From Ectothiorhodospira mobilis (GTDB lineage: Bacteria > Pseudomonadota > Gammaproteobacteria > Ectothiorhodospirales > Ectothiorhodospiraceae): DNA of 45,601 nt. The DNA lies in contig NZ_NRSK01000023.1 of NCBI RefSeq assembly GCF_016584115.1, forward strand, positions 1 to 45,601. The letters are read 5' to 3'. The stretch's first letter is position 1; every line of letters starts with the position of its first letter. The notes below the pieces were generated by a model. The model did no database searches, was not told the origin of the DNA, and saw only the letters and a list, made by a program, of their open reading frames with translations. Below are positions 30,021 to 38,167 of this stretch, piece by piece. The translations under genes and the position numbers were made by a program.

Positions 30021-30453
30021 AGTCCCATTCCCCGGGGGTGACCGGCAGGATGGAGAGGCGGTTGCCGCGGCGCACCAGGGGCATGGCGGACAACTCCGGG
30101 GCCTGTTTCAGTTCGCTTAAGGGGATGATCCGCTCCAGGCGTCGCTGGAAGGCCACATCCACCCGGAACCAGCGGGGGTTTTCGGGGGTGCTGCGGGGGT
30201 CGTGATAGCGGTGTCCGGGGGTCCAGGCGGTGTCATCGGGATAGCCCCCGCGCACGATGCGCATGATCCCGGCGATGCCGGGCACCTTGCAGTTGGAGTG
30301 ATAGAGAAAGGCCAGGTCCCCGGCGTGCATCTCGTCCCGCAGCATGTTGCGGGCCTGGTAGTTGCGCACCCCCTCCCAGGGTTCCTCCCCCACCCGTTCC
30401 AGGTCGTCGATGCCGAAGACCCCGGGTTCGGATTTCATCAGCCAGTAGCGCAT
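29989..30453 (-). CDS. EVE domain protein
   Basis: A 154-residue single-domain protein beginning MRYWLMKSEP, with EPWEGVRNYQARN and DLAFLYHSNCKVPGIAGI. These are EVE (PUA-like) family segments, related to human thymocyte nuclear protein 1; the fold can bind modified bases, but the role of this stand-alone form is not established. It overlaps fau by 16 bp upstream and ilvA by 32 bp downstream, so it probably shares the fau transcript. The cluster zapA-6S-fau-EVE is also seen in pseudomonads. Confidence 0.92.
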   Translation of the reverse strand: MRYWLMKSEPGVFGIDDLERVGEEPWEGVRNYQARNMLRDEMHAGDLAFLYHSNCKVPGIAGIMRIVRGGYPDDTAWTPGHRYHDPRSTPENPRWFRVDVAFQRRLERIIPLSELKQAPELSAMPLVRRGNRLSILPVTPGEWDFILSLENPRD

Positions 30454-31076
30454 GGGGATCCTCCCGTGTCGCCCTGATCCCGGCGGGACCAGAGGATCAG
30501 TTCCCGTTCCGTGGCCACCGCGTCCAGGGCCACGTCCCAGGGGGCATGGGGCAGGGCCGCCACCTCCTGGAAGCCGTAGGCCAGGCCCAGCAGGCGCGGC
30601 CGGTGCCAGCAGCGGTGGCGGTTGAGATGCGAGAAGGTGGTGTCGTAGAAGCCGCCGCCCATGCCCAGGCGGTGGCCGGCCCGGTCAAAGCCCACCAGGG
30701 GGGCGATCACCAGGTCCAGGTGCCGCGCCGGCCGCCGGCGGCGTGCCCGCACCGGCGGCTCGGGGATGCCGAAGCGGTTGCGCACCAGCCGGTCCCCCGG
30801 CTGCCAGGGCATGAACCACAACAGGCGCGGATGGCGCGGGGCCAGCACCGGCAGGTAGAGCTGCTTGCCGGCGGCCCGGGCCGCCTGCATCAAGGGGCCG
30901 GGGTCCACCTCCCCCCGGTCCGGGAGGTAGAAGGCGATATGCCGCGCGGCGGTGAACAGGCGGTGATGGCGCACCCGTGCCGCCACCTGCCAGGCCAGGG
31001 CCCGGCGCTCCCCGGGGGAGAGGGCGAGCCGCCGCCGTCTCAGGTCGCGTCGCAGGGCATGGCGCGGTGGCTGCAT
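30438..31076 (-). CDS. fau: 5-formyltetrahydrofolate cyclo-ligase
   Basis: A 212-residue enzyme that converts 5-formyl-THF to 5,10-methenyl-THF with ATP. It has the Arg-rich N-terminal helix (LRRDLRRRRLALS), the VDPGPLM substrate segment and the ATP-binding LVGFDRAGHRLGMGGGFYD motif near residue 130. It lies downstream of 6S RNA as ygfA does in E. coli, though a terminator stands between them. Folate recycling ties it to gcv, purH, thyA and folA in this window. Confidence 0.93.
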   Translation of the reverse strand: MQPPRHALRRDLRRRRLALSPGERRALAWQVAARVRHHRLFTAARHIAFYLPDRGEVDPGPLMQAARAAGKQLYLPVLAPRHPRLLWFMPWQPGDRLVRNRFGIPEPPVRARRRRPARHLDLVIAPLVGFDRAGHRLGMGGGFYDTTFSHLNRHRCWHRPRLLGLAYGFQEVAALPHAPWDVALDAVATERELILWSRRDQGDTGGSPCATG

Positions 31077-31140
31077 GGCGGTATCAGCAAGGAAAGGGGA
31101 GGGGATTGCGGGGACCTCCCCGAAGGAAAAAGGCCCGAAG

Positions 31141-31170
31141 AAAAAAGGGCCGGCCTGTTGGGGCCGGCCC
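31141..31170 (-). terminator. Rho-independent terminator downstream of 6S RNA
   Basis: On the minus strand a 9-bp stem (GGCCGGCCC/its partner GGGCCGGCC; 31162-31170 with 31147-31155, 6-nt loop) is followed by six T residues (31146-31141). It stands between the 6S RNA and fau. Confidence 0.8.
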
Positions 31171-31181
31171 TGGGGATAAGG

Positions 31182-31371
31182 AGGACACGCTCCGCATGTG
31201 CCGTGGCAGACCTTCGACCTTGAACCAGCGGTTCAAGTGGGTGCCTACGCGATGGATCCAGGCTTTCCGCACGAGGGCGGACATGCACAACACCATCGCA
31301 GTTCGGCTCCCGGGGTAGTTCATTAGGCTCAAGGATAAACCCCGGCCGCACACGTACACCGCAGAGGTGCC
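31182..31371 (-). ncRNA. ssrS: 6S RNA
   Basis: About 190 nt between zapA and fau on the same strand, the classic 6S position. The 3' half contains CACTTGAACCGCTGGTTCAAG, split as CACTTGAACC and GGTTCAAG, followed by a segment matching E. coli GGTTACAGCCTGCGGCGGCAT in pattern. The 5' end CCTCTGCGGTGT aligns with E. coli CTCTGAGATGT, and CTCTGC pairs with GCGGAG near the 3' end to close the terminal stem. The central bubble is flanked by the TTGAGCC element. 6S RNA binds the sigma-70 holoenzyme in stationary phase. Ends are approximate. The 343-bp gap 31077-31419 holds this RNA and its terminator. Confidence 0.9.
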
Positions 31372-31419
31372 CAAACTCGTCAAACTCAAAACCTTTGGCC
31401 ATCCGGGCCGTTGTCCGCC

Positions 31420-31731
31420 TCAGCCGGCGTGTTCCCGGCCCTCCTGCCGGGCCAGCGCGGCATCGATGCGTTGCCGCAGCTGCTGCATGCGCTCGTCCGT
31501 GCGGGCCTGCCGGCCCTTCATGGCCAGCAGTTCGTGGGTGAGGTTCAGCGCCGCCATGACGGCGATGCGGTCCCCCCCCACCACCTTGCCGGTGTCCCGG
31601 ATCTCCTTCATGCGCCGGTCCAGCAGGTCGGCGGAGGCCACCAGGGCGCTGCGCTCGTCCTCCGGGCAGGCGATGCGGTAGTCCTTGCCCAGGATCTGCA
31701 CCGTCACCGGTTCGGTGGCGCGTTCGTTCAC
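31420..31731 (-). CDS. zapA: Cell division protein ZapA
   Basis: A 103-residue FtsZ-bundling protein: VTVQILGKDYRIACPEDE at the N-terminus (split VTVQILGKDY, RIACPEDE) and a coiled coil of about 60 residues from DLLDRRMKEIRD onward. The start is GTG at 31731, overlapping the stop of the upstream zapB-like gene in a 4-bp GTGA, which indicates coupling. It is followed by 6S RNA. Confidence 0.93.
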   Translation of the reverse strand: MNERATEPVTVQILGKDYRIACPEDERSALVASADLLDRRMKEIRDTGKVVGGDRIAVMAALNLTHELLAMKGRQARTDERMQQLRQRIDAALARQEGREHAG

Positions 31732-31961
31732 GAGGCCTGCTCCATGGAACGCAGGCGGCTGATCATGGACTCCACCTTGATGCGCGCCTGTTCGCCCCGT
31801 TCCGACAGCGCCGCCCGTTCGGAGCGCAGCTGTTCGTTCTCCTGCCGCAGCAGGCGGTTCTCCTCCTGCAGGCGGTCGCAGAACTGCACCAGCGCCTCCA
31901 CCCGGGATTCCAGTTCCCGCAACGTCTGTTCGGCGGGATCGTTGTGGGGCGCCTCCGTCAT
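31728..31961 (-). CDS. TIGR02449-family (ZapB-like) coiled-coil protein
   Basis: A 77-residue, almost entirely coiled-coil protein (about residues 12-72; heptad-like LRELESRVEALVQF, then LQEENRLLRQENEQL). Such genes precede zapA in pseudomonads and related bacteria and are annotated as TIGR02449, similar to ZapB, which bridges ZapA to the nucleoid. The start at 31961 is chosen because upstream in-frame sequence is proline-rich and non-conserved. Role in division is inference from position and form. Confidence 0.85.
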   Translation of the reverse strand: MTEAPHNDPAEQTLRELESRVEALVQFCDRLQEENRLLRQENEQLRSERAALSERGEQARIKVESMISRLRSMEQAS

Positions 31962-32104
31962 GGGGCCAATATAGGCCTGTCCGGCGGGGGGCGTCAACGG
32001 TCCGGGGCAGGACCCTGCAGGCCCCGGCGGGGCGCATGGGCAGGGGGGATGCGGCGGTGTTAGACTGGCCAGAAACCCTCCCCGCCCCACGCGAGATCCG
32101 TGCC

Positions 32105-32650
32105 ATGATGCCTGGTTATGAAGCCGTCGAAGACAGCCTGCGCACCGCCGGTGCCGCCGCCGGCGCCGCCGAGGTCCACGGCACCCTCTGCGGCCTGCTC
32201 ACCGCCAATCTGGGTTCCGGGGCCGGGGCCTGGCTGCGGGAGATCCTGCCCCCGGACGCCGGGGGGCAGGGGGAGGCGGCGCCGCCGCAGGCCCTTGCGG
32301 CCCTGTTCGAGGCCACCCGCACCCAGCTGGCGGATGCCCTCTTGAGCTTCGATCTGCTGCTGCCCCCCGATGACAGCGATCTGGAGCGGCGGGTGGAGGC
32401 CCTGGGGCTGTGGTGCCAGGGTTTCCTCTATGGCCTGGCCCTGGCCGGCGTGGGGGAGCCCCGCACCCTGCCCCAGGACTCCGCGGAGATCGTCCGGGAT
32501 CTGTCCGAGATCGCCCGTACGGGCTTCTCCCTGGACGACCAGGAGGAGGATGAGGCCGCCTTCCAGGAGATCCACGAATACGTGCGTGTGGGTGTGCTGC
32601 TGGTGAGTGAGGAGCTCCAGCCCCTGAAGGGCCCCTCCGGGCTGCACTGA
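32105..32650 (+). CDS. UPF0149 family protein (YgfB-like)
   Basis: A 181-residue acidic helical protein of the UPF0149/YgfB/YecA family. It carries AEVHGTLCGLLTANL near residue 22, WCQGFLYGLALAG near 115, and an acidic DDQEEDEAAFQEIHEYVRVGVLL C-terminal part (split DDQEEDEAAFQ and EIHEYVRVGVLL). The gene precedes pepP as in E. coli. In pseudomonads the YgfB homologue modulates gene expression; the role here is unknown. The start may be 32105 or 32108. Confidence 0.9.
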   Translation: MMPGYEAVEDSLRTAGAAAGAAEVHGTLCGLLTANLGSGAGAWLREILPPDAGGQGEAAPPQALAALFEATRTQLADALLSFDLLLPPDDSDLERRVEALGLWCQGFLYGLALAGVGEPRTLPQDSAEIVRDLSEIARTGFSLDDQEEDEAAFQEIHEYVRVGVLLVSEELQPLKGPSGLH

Positions 32651-32672
32651 GCCCGCTTCGGACCATCGAGCC

Positions 32673-33998
32673 ATGATCCCGAACCCGACCCGACTGCAGG
32701 AATTCGCCCACCGCCGCCGCCGCCTCATGGAGGCCATGGGGGAGGGGGCCATCGCCATCATCCCCGGGGCCCCGGAGCGCACCCGCAACCGGGATGTGAC
32801 CCATCCCTTCCGCCAGGACAGCGATTTCTGGTACCTCACCGGCTTCACCGAGCCCGAGGCGGTGGCCGTGCTGGTGCCGGGGCGGGCCGAAGGGGACTAT
32901 ATCCTCTTCTGCCGCGAGCGCGATCCCGAGAAGGAGACCTGGCACGGCCGCCGCGCGGGCACGGAGGGGGCGGTGCGCGACTTCGGCGCCGGCGAGGCCC
33001 ATCCCCTGGCGGACCTGGAGCAGCTCCTGCCCGGCCTGCTGGAGGGCCGGGAGCGGGTCTATCTGAGCCTGGGGCACGAGTCGGGCATGGACCGCCGGGT
33101 GAGCGCCTGGATCGAGGCCATGGGCCGCCGTGGCCGTGCCGGGGTGCGCCCGCCCCGGGCGCTGGTGTCCCTGGACCCCCTGCTGCACGAGCTGCGCCTG
33201 TTCAAGTCGGGGCAGGAGCTGGAGGCCATGCGCCGGGCGGCGGCGGTCACCGTGGAGGCCCATCGGCGCGCCATGGCCGCCTGCCGGCCGGGGATGTGGG
33301 AGTACCAGCTGGAGGCGGAACTGCTCTATACCTTCCGCCATGCCGGCATGGAACCGGCCTATGCCTCCATCGTCGGCGGGGGGGCCAACGGCTGCATCCT
33401 GCACTATACCGAGAACGAGGACCGGCTGCGGGACGGTGACCTGGTGCTCATCGATGCCGGTTGCGAATACCTGGGATACGCCGGCGATGTGACCCGCACC
33501 TTCCCGGTGAACGGGCGCTTTTCCCCGGCCCAGCGGGCGGTGTACGACATCGTCCTGGAGGCCCAGGCGGCGGCCATCGCCCGGGTGGCCCCGGGGCGGC
33601 ACTGGGAGGAGCCCCACCAGGCGGCGGTGGCGGTGCTCACCCGGGGGCTGGTGGACCTGGGGGTGCTGCAGGGCCCGGTGGAGCGGCTGGTGGAGGAGGG
33701 GGCCTATCGGCCCTACTACATGCACCGCACCGGGCACTGGCTGGGTCTGGATGTGCACGATGTGGGGGACTACCGGGTGGACGGTGCCCCGCGGCCCCTG
33801 CAGCCGGGGATGGTGATGACCGTCGAGCCGGGGCTCTATTTCCCGCCGGGGGGCGAGGGGGTGCCGGAGGCGCTGGCCGGCATCGGCGTGCGCATCGAGG
33901 ACGACGTGGCGGTGACCCGGGACGGGCACGAGGTGCTCACGCACGACTGCCCCAAGGCCCCGGAGGCCATCGAGGCCCTCATGGCTGGCGTGCGTTGA
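32673..33998 (+). CDS. pepP: Xaa-Pro aminopeptidase (aminopeptidase P)
   Basis: A 441-residue metallopeptidase that removes N-terminal residues before proline; E. coli PepP is 441. The creatinase-type N-terminal domain contains RTRNRDVTHPFRQDSDFWYLTGF (split RTRNRDVTHPF, RQDSDFWYLTGF). The pita-bread domain has the dimanganese ligands in LVLIDAGCEYLGYAGDVTRTF (split LVLIDAGCEY, GYAGDVTRTF), HRTGHWLGLDVHDVG and VEPGLYF, then RIEDDVAVT. It lies 22 bp after the UPF0149 gene. The ubiH gene that usually follows is absent. Confidence 0.96.
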   Translation: MIPNPTRLQEFAHRRRRLMEAMGEGAIAIIPGAPERTRNRDVTHPFRQDSDFWYLTGFTEPEAVAVLVPGRAEGDYILFCRERDPEKETWHGRRAGTEGAVRDFGAGEAHPLADLEQLLPGLLEGRERVYLSLGHESGMDRRVSAWIEAMGRRGRAGVRPPRALVSLDPLLHELRLFKSGQELEAMRRAAAVTVEAHRRAMAACRPGMWEYQLEAELLYTFRHAGMEPAYASIVGGGANGCILHYTENEDRLRDGDLVLIDAGCEYLGYAGDVTRTFPVNGRFSPAQRAVYDIVLEAQAAAIARVAPGRHWEEPHQAAVAVLTRGLVDLGVLQGPVERLVEEGAYRPYYMHRTGHWLGLDVHDVGDYRVDGAPRPLQPGMVMTVEPGLYFPPGGEGVPEALAGIGVRIEDDVAVTRDGHEVLTHDCPKAPEAIEALMAGVR

Positions 33999-34068
33999 GC
34001 CCCGCATGCCCCGGCGCCGCCGGGATTGGCCTACACTATCTGGCCGGATCGCCAGGGGACATCGCATC

Positions 34069-34698
34069 ATGAAAGAGTTCTGGGATAACCGTTTCGCCGC
34101 CGGCGGATATGTCTACGGCACGGCGCCCAATGCCTATCTCCTGGCCCATCACGCCCTGTACCGGCCCGGACAGCGGGTGTTGTGCGTGGGGGACGGTGAG
34201 GGCCGCAACGGGGTCTGGCTGGCCGGCCGGGGGCTGGAGGTGACCTCGGTGGACTTCTCCCGCCAGGCCCTGGACAAGGCCGAGGCCCTGGCACAGCACC
34301 GCGGCGTGTCGCTGCACACCGTCTGCGCCGATCTGGCGGGCTGGGACTGGCCCCGGGAGCGCTTCGACCACGTGGTCTCCATCTTCCTGCATCTGCCCCC
34401 GGAGCAGCGCCGGCGGGTGCATGCCGCCATGTTCCGGGCCCTGAAGCCCGGGGGATGGCTGCTGCTGGAGGCCTTCCATCCGGAGCAGATCCACTACCAC
34501 AGCGGGGGTCCCCGGGACGTCGCCATGCTCTATGGCAGCGTCACCCTGCGGGAGGACCTGGTGGATGCCGAGTTCCGGGAGCTGGCGGAGGTGGCGGTGC
34601 ACCTGGACGAAGGGCCGGGGCATCAGGGCCGTGCCGCGGTGACCCGGGCCCTCATCCGCCGCCCCGAGCCGGCACCGGGGGCCTCCGGCAAGCCATAG
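34069..34698 (+). CDS. Class I SAM-dependent methyltransferase
   Basis: A 209-residue Rossmann-type methyltransferase. It opens FWDNRFAAGGYVYGTAPNAYL, here split FWDNRFAAGG and YVYGTAPNAYL, with the SAM loop VLCVGDGEGRNGVWLAGRG (motif I), VTSVDFS (motif II), and FDHVVSIFLHLPP. It resembles the TehB/thiopurine-methyltransferase-like group, sometimes linked to tellurite or oxyanion resistance, but substrate cannot be told from sequence. The start at 34069 is preferred over an upstream ATG because the family begins at this point. It follows pepP by 70 bp. Confidence 0.82.
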   Translation: MKEFWDNRFAAGGYVYGTAPNAYLLAHHALYRPGQRVLCVGDGEGRNGVWLAGRGLEVTSVDFSRQALDKAEALAQHRGVSLHTVCADLAGWDWPRERFDHVVSIFLHLPPEQRRRVHAAMFRALKPGGWLLLEAFHPEQIHYHSGGPRDVAMLYGSVTLREDLVDAEFRELAEVAVHLDEGPGHQGRAAVTRALIRRPEPAPGASGKP

Positions 34699-34764
34699 CC
34701 GTGGGCTATAAAGGATCCCGGATTCATACCCTTCGGAATGCTTTCGCTTTGATGACACCCCAGG

Positions 34765-34770
34765 TATAGT
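34765..34770 (+). promoter_or_regulatory. Candidate -10 box of the gcv operon promoter
   Basis: TATAGT, five of six matches, located 34 bp upstream of the first glycine aptamer. The region at -35 (TTTCGC) is a poor match. Transcription would start near 34777. Confidence 0.4.
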
Positions 34771-34784
34771 GGCGGCCACAGAAA

Positions 34785-34982
34785 CGGGTGACCAGTCACC
34801 CCGGCAGCGTGGGAGAGACCTCCCCTTGGGGAGGCGCCGAAGGCGCAACTTCCGCCCGGAAACGCTCAGGCAAAAGGACTGCGCTGCCCGCATCGACTCT
34901 GGAGAGCGGCCCGAGGGCCCACCGAAGGGGATAGCCGGCGCCACGGGCGTGGTTCAATCTCTCAGGTTTCAGGACAGAGGGG
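34785..34982 (+). promoter_or_regulatory. Tandem glycine riboswitch
   Basis: Two glycine aptamers in series. The first (34804-34887) is closed by GCAGCG/CGCTGC and has GGGAGAGACC, CGCCGAAGG, and AAACGCTCAGGCAAAAGGAC. The second (34895-34981) has CTCTGGAGAG, CACCGAAGGGG, and CTCTCAGGTTTCAGGACAGAG, split here as CTCTCAGGTTTC and AGGACAGAG. These match the gcvT RNA family. A small hairpin (GGTGA/TCACC) precedes them. The 3' strand of the second P1 stem (CAGAG, 34975-34979) runs into the terminator stem, so glycine binding should favour readthrough: an ON switch. Confidence 0.97.
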
Positions 34983-35018
34983 CGGTCGACACCCAGCACG
35001 TGTCGGCCGCCCCTTTTT
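34979..35018 (+). terminator. Expression-platform terminator of the glycine riboswitch
   Basis: A 14-bp stem (34979-34992 with 35000-35013, one T-G wobble) and a 7-nt loop are followed by five T residues (35014-35018), 22 bp before gcvT. Its first base is shared with the P1 stem of the second aptamer, giving mutually exclusive folds. Confidence 0.9.
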
Positions 35019-35040
35019 CGTTCAACGGGAGCCTGAAGCC

Positions 35041-36144
35041 ATGACGACGCCCAGACAGACCACCCTGCACGATACCCACGTGGCCGCCGGCGCCCGCATG
35101 GTGGACTTTGCCGGCTGGTCCATGCCCATCCACTACGGCTCGCAGCTGGAGGAGCACCACGCCGTGCGCCGCGATGCCGGCATGTTCGACGTCTCCCACA
35201 TGACGGTGGTGGACGTGGCCGGTCCCGGTGCCCGCGCCTACCTGCGCCGCCTGCTGGCCAACGACGTGGACAAGCTCCGCACCCCGGGCCGCGCCCTCTA
35301 CAGCTGCATGCTCAACGCCGACGGTGGCGTGCTGGACGACCTCATCGTCTATCGCCGGGAGGAGGGTTATCGCGTGGTGGTCAATGCCGCCACCCGGGAC
35401 AAGGACCTGGCCTGGATGCAGGAGGTGGCGGCCGCTCATCAGGGCTTGTCCGTGACCGAGCGGGAGGACCTGGACATGATCGCGGTGCAGGGCCCCGGGG
35501 CCCGGCAGCGCATTCTGCCCCTGCTGCCCGGGGCCCTGCAGGGCCCGGCGGCGGAGCTGACCCCCTTCCACGCCATGGAATCCGGCGACTGGTTCGTGGC
35601 CTGCACCGGCTACACCGGCGAGGATGGCTTTGAGGTGATCCTGCCCGCCGGGGAGACCCGTGCCTTTTGGTCGGCCCTTTCCGGGGCCGGGGTACGCCCC
35701 GTGGGCCTGGGGGCCCGGGACACCCTGCGCCTGGAGGCGGGCATGAACCTCTATGGCACCGATATGGACGAGACCACCACCCCCCTGGAATCCGCCCTGG
35801 GCTGGACCGTGGCCCTGGAGCCGGCGGACCGGGACTTCATCGGCCGCGCCGCCCTGGAGCGTCAGAAGGCCGAAGGGGTGCCCCGCCGCCTGGTGGGTCT
35901 GGTGCTGGAGGGCCGGGGGGTGCTGCGGGGACACATGAAGGTCCTGGCCGGGGAGGCCGGCGAGGGCGAGACCACCAGTGGCAGCTTCTCCCCCACCCTG
36001 GGGGCCTCCATCGCCCTGGCCCGCCTCCCGGCCGGGGCCGGCGAGCGCGTCCAGGTGGAGATCCGCGGCAAGGCGGTGCCGGCCCGGGTGGTGCGGCCCC
36101 CGTTCGCCCGCAACGGCCAGCCGGTGGTCGACATCCCGGCCTGA
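35041..36144 (+). CDS. gcvT: Glycine cleavage system T protein (aminomethyltransferase)
   Basis: A 367-residue tetrahydrofolate-dependent enzyme that releases ammonia from the H-protein-bound aminomethyl group and forms 5,10-methylene-THF. It opens [21 protein letters not shown] (split [20 protein letters not shown]) and has [29 protein letters not shown] and a C-terminal GcvT beta-barrel domain with [10 protein letters not shown]. It is the first gene after the glycine riboswitch, with GGGAG as its ribosome-binding site. Confidence 0.97.
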   Translation: MTTPRQTTLHDTHVAAGARMVDFAGWSMPIHYGSQLEEHHAVRRDAGMFDVSHMTVVDVAGPGARAYLRRLLANDVDKLRTPGRALYSCMLNADGGVLDDLIVYRREEGYRVVVNAATRDKDLAWMQEVAAAHQGLSVTEREDLDMIAVQGPGARQRILPLLPGALQGPAAELTPFHAMESGDWFVACTGYTGEDGFEVILPAGETRAFWSALSGAGVRPVGLGARDTLRLEAGMNLYGTDMDETTTPLESALGWTVALEPADRDFIGRAALERQKAEGVPRRLVGLVLEGRGVLRGHMKVLAGEAGEGETTSGSFSPTLGASIALARLPAGAGERVQVEIRGKAVPARVVRPPFARNGQPVVDIPA

Positions 36145-36206
36145 AACCGATTCAATCGCCCTTTCCAATCCCCAAAGCATTTTCAGCCTTTTCAGGAGCC
36201 ATCCCC

Positions 36207-36599
36207 ATGAGCAATGTCCCGAGCGATCTGAAGTACGCCAAATCCCACGAATGGGTGCGCCAGGAGTCCGATGGCAGCCTCACCGTGGGCATCTCCGAGC
36301 ACGCCCAGGAGCTGCTGGGGGATCTGGTCTTCGTGGAGACCCCCGAGGCGGGCACGACCCTGGAGGCCGGCAGCGCCTGTGCCGTGGTGGAATCGGTGAA
36401 GGCGGCCTCCGATGTCTACGCCCCGGTGAGCGGCGAGGTGACGGCGGTGAACGAGCAGCTGGGGGACAGCCCCGAGCTGGTGAACAGCGATCCCTACGGC
36501 GAGGGCTGGCTCTTTCGCGTGAAGCCCGCCGACAGCGGTGAACTGGCCGGCCTCATGGATGCCGAGGCCTACAAGGCCCACCTGGAGGCGGAGGGCTGA
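36207..36599 (+). CDS. gcvH: Glycine cleavage system H protein
   Basis: A 130-residue lipoyl carrier protein. The lipoylated lysine is K65 in [12 protein letters not shown]; the opening [11 protein letters not shown] and the C-terminal [15 protein letters not shown] are also conserved. It shuttles the aminomethyl group between the P, T and L proteins. A CAGGAG ribosome-binding site supports the start, 62 bp after gcvT. Confidence 0.97.
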   Translation: MSNVPSDLKYAKSHEWVRQESDGSLTVGISEHAQELLGDLVFVETPEAGTTLEAGSACAVVESVKAASDVYAPVSGEVTAVNEQLGDSPELVNSDPYGEGWLFRVKPADSGELAGLMDAEAYKAHLEAEG

Positions 36600-36637
36600 T
36601 CCCGCCGCTGCCCGTACCGGGCCATGCGTGAGCGTTG

Positions 36638-36658
36638 CGGGCGGGGGCTCCCCGCCCG
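36638..36658 (+). other. Intercistronic hairpin between gcvH and gcvPA
   Basis: A 9-bp stem CGGGCGGGG/CCCCGCCCG (36638-36646 with 36650-36658) with a 3-nt loop lies in the 139-bp gcvH-gcvPA gap. There is no T-run, so it is more likely a stability or processing element than a terminator. Confidence 0.45.
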
Positions 36659-36738
36659 CCCCCGGACCCCGGCCTCCCTTCCCGGGGCACGGGACCGGTT
36701 CGCCCCTGCTTTTCGTCATCCGGAGAATCCCCAAGACC

Positions 36739-38100
36739 ATGCCCTTTATCCCCCACACCGAATCCGACGTGCGCGAGATGCTCTCGGCCATCGGCGCCGA
36801 TGCCATCGAGACGCTGTTCGACGAGATCCCCCAGGCCCTGCGGGTGGACGGTCTCAAGGGGCTGCCCCCGGCCCTGAGCGAGATGGAGGTGACCCGGCTC
36901 ATGGAGACCCGGTCCGCCGGGGACGCCACCGCACTCAATTTCATCGGCGCCGGGGCCTATGAGCACCACGTGCCGGCGGCGGTCTGGCAGATCGCCACCC
37001 GCGGCGAGTTCTATAGCGCCTACACCCCCTATCAGGCGGAGGCCAGCCAGGGGACGCTGCAGCTCATCTACGAATACCAGTCCATGATGGCCGGGCTCAC
37101 CGGCCTGCCGGTATCCAACGCCTCCCTCTACGACGGGGCCTCCGCCCTGGCGGAGGCGGCCCTCATGGCCGTGCGCGCCAACCGCAAGAACAAGAGCCAG
37201 CGCATCCTCATGCCGGCCAGTGTGCATCCCGCCTACCGCGCCGTGGTGCGCAGCATCGTCTCCCCCCAGGGGATCGAGCTGGTGGACCTGCCCTTCGATG
37301 CCGCCGCCGGCCGCGTGGATCCCGCGGCCCTGGAGGCCGAGGCCCCCGGGGAGGCGGCCGCCCTGGTGATCCCCCAGCCCAACTTCTTCGGCGTGCTGGA
37401 GGAGGCGGACGCCCTCACCGACTGGGCCCATGGACAGGGCATGCAGGTGATCGGCGTGGTCAATCCCGTCTCCCTGGCCCTGCTCAAGGCGCCGGGGGAA
37501 TGGGGCGGGAAGGGGGCCGATATCGTCGTGGGCGAGGGCCAGCCTCTGGGCGCGCCCCTGTCCTCCGGCGGACCCTATTTCGGCTTCATGTGCTGCCGCA
37601 AGGAACACGCCCGGCAGATGCCCGGCCGGGTCGTGGGGCGCACCACGGACGCCGACGGCCGTGATGGTTTCGTGCTCACCCTGCAGGCCCGGGAGCAGCA
37701 CATCCGCCGTTCCAAGGCCACCTCCAACATCTGCACCAACCAGGGGCTGATGGTCACCGCCGCCACCATCCACATGGCCCTGCTGGGTCCGGAGGGGCTG
37801 GAGCGGGTGGCCGCCGCCTCCATGGCCCATACCCAGAATCTGGTGGAGCGACTGGCGGCCTGCGGCTGCGAGCCGGTGTTCTCCGGCGAACGCTTCCACG
37901 AGGTGGCGGTGCGCGTGGGTGGCGATGCCGAACGCGTGGCCGCGGCCATGGCGGAGGAGGGGGTGCTCGCGGGCTATCCCCTGGGCCGGGACTATCCCGA
38001 GCTGAAGGACGCGCTGCTGGTGTGCGTCACCGAGACCAAGACCGGCGCGGACCTGGACCGTTACGTGGCGGCACTGGAAAAGGCGCGGGCGGCTTCCTAA
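36739..38100 (+). CDS. gcvPA: Glycine dehydrogenase (decarboxylating), subunit 1
   Basis: A 453-residue N-terminal-half P protein of the two-subunit type. It opens [17 protein letters not shown], with [29 protein letters not shown] and [11 protein letters not shown]. With gcvPB it forms the PLP enzyme that decarboxylates glycine and loads the aminomethyl group on GcvH. The split form is common in Chromatiales and Gram-positives, whereas E. coli has one fused GcvP. It is separated from gcvPB by tpx. Confidence 0.96.
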   Translation: MPFIPHTESDVREMLSAIGADAIETLFDEIPQALRVDGLKGLPPALSEMEVTRLMETRSAGDATALNFIGAGAYEHHVPAAVWQIATRGEFYSAYTPYQAEASQGTLQLIYEYQSMMAGLTGLPVSNASLYDGASALAEAALMAVRANRKNKSQRILMPASVHPAYRAVVRSIVSPQGIELVDLPFDAAAGRVDPAALEAEAPGEAAALVIPQPNFFGVLEEADALTDWAHGQGMQVIGVVNPVSLALLKAPGEWGGKGADIVVGEGQPLGAPLSSGGPYFGFMCCRKEHARQMPGRVVGRTTDADGRDGFVLTLQAREQHIRRSKATSNICTNQGLMVTAATIHMALLGPEGLERVAAASMAHTQNLVERLAACGCEPVFSGERFHEVAVRVGGDAERVAAAMAEEGVLAGYPLGRDYPELKDALLVCVTETKTGADLDRYVAALEKARAAS

Positions 38101-38167
38101 GTTCCCTACAGGGGCGTGCCATCCGGGCCGACCCGAGTCATCCAGCCGCAACCCTCAGGAGGGTCCC

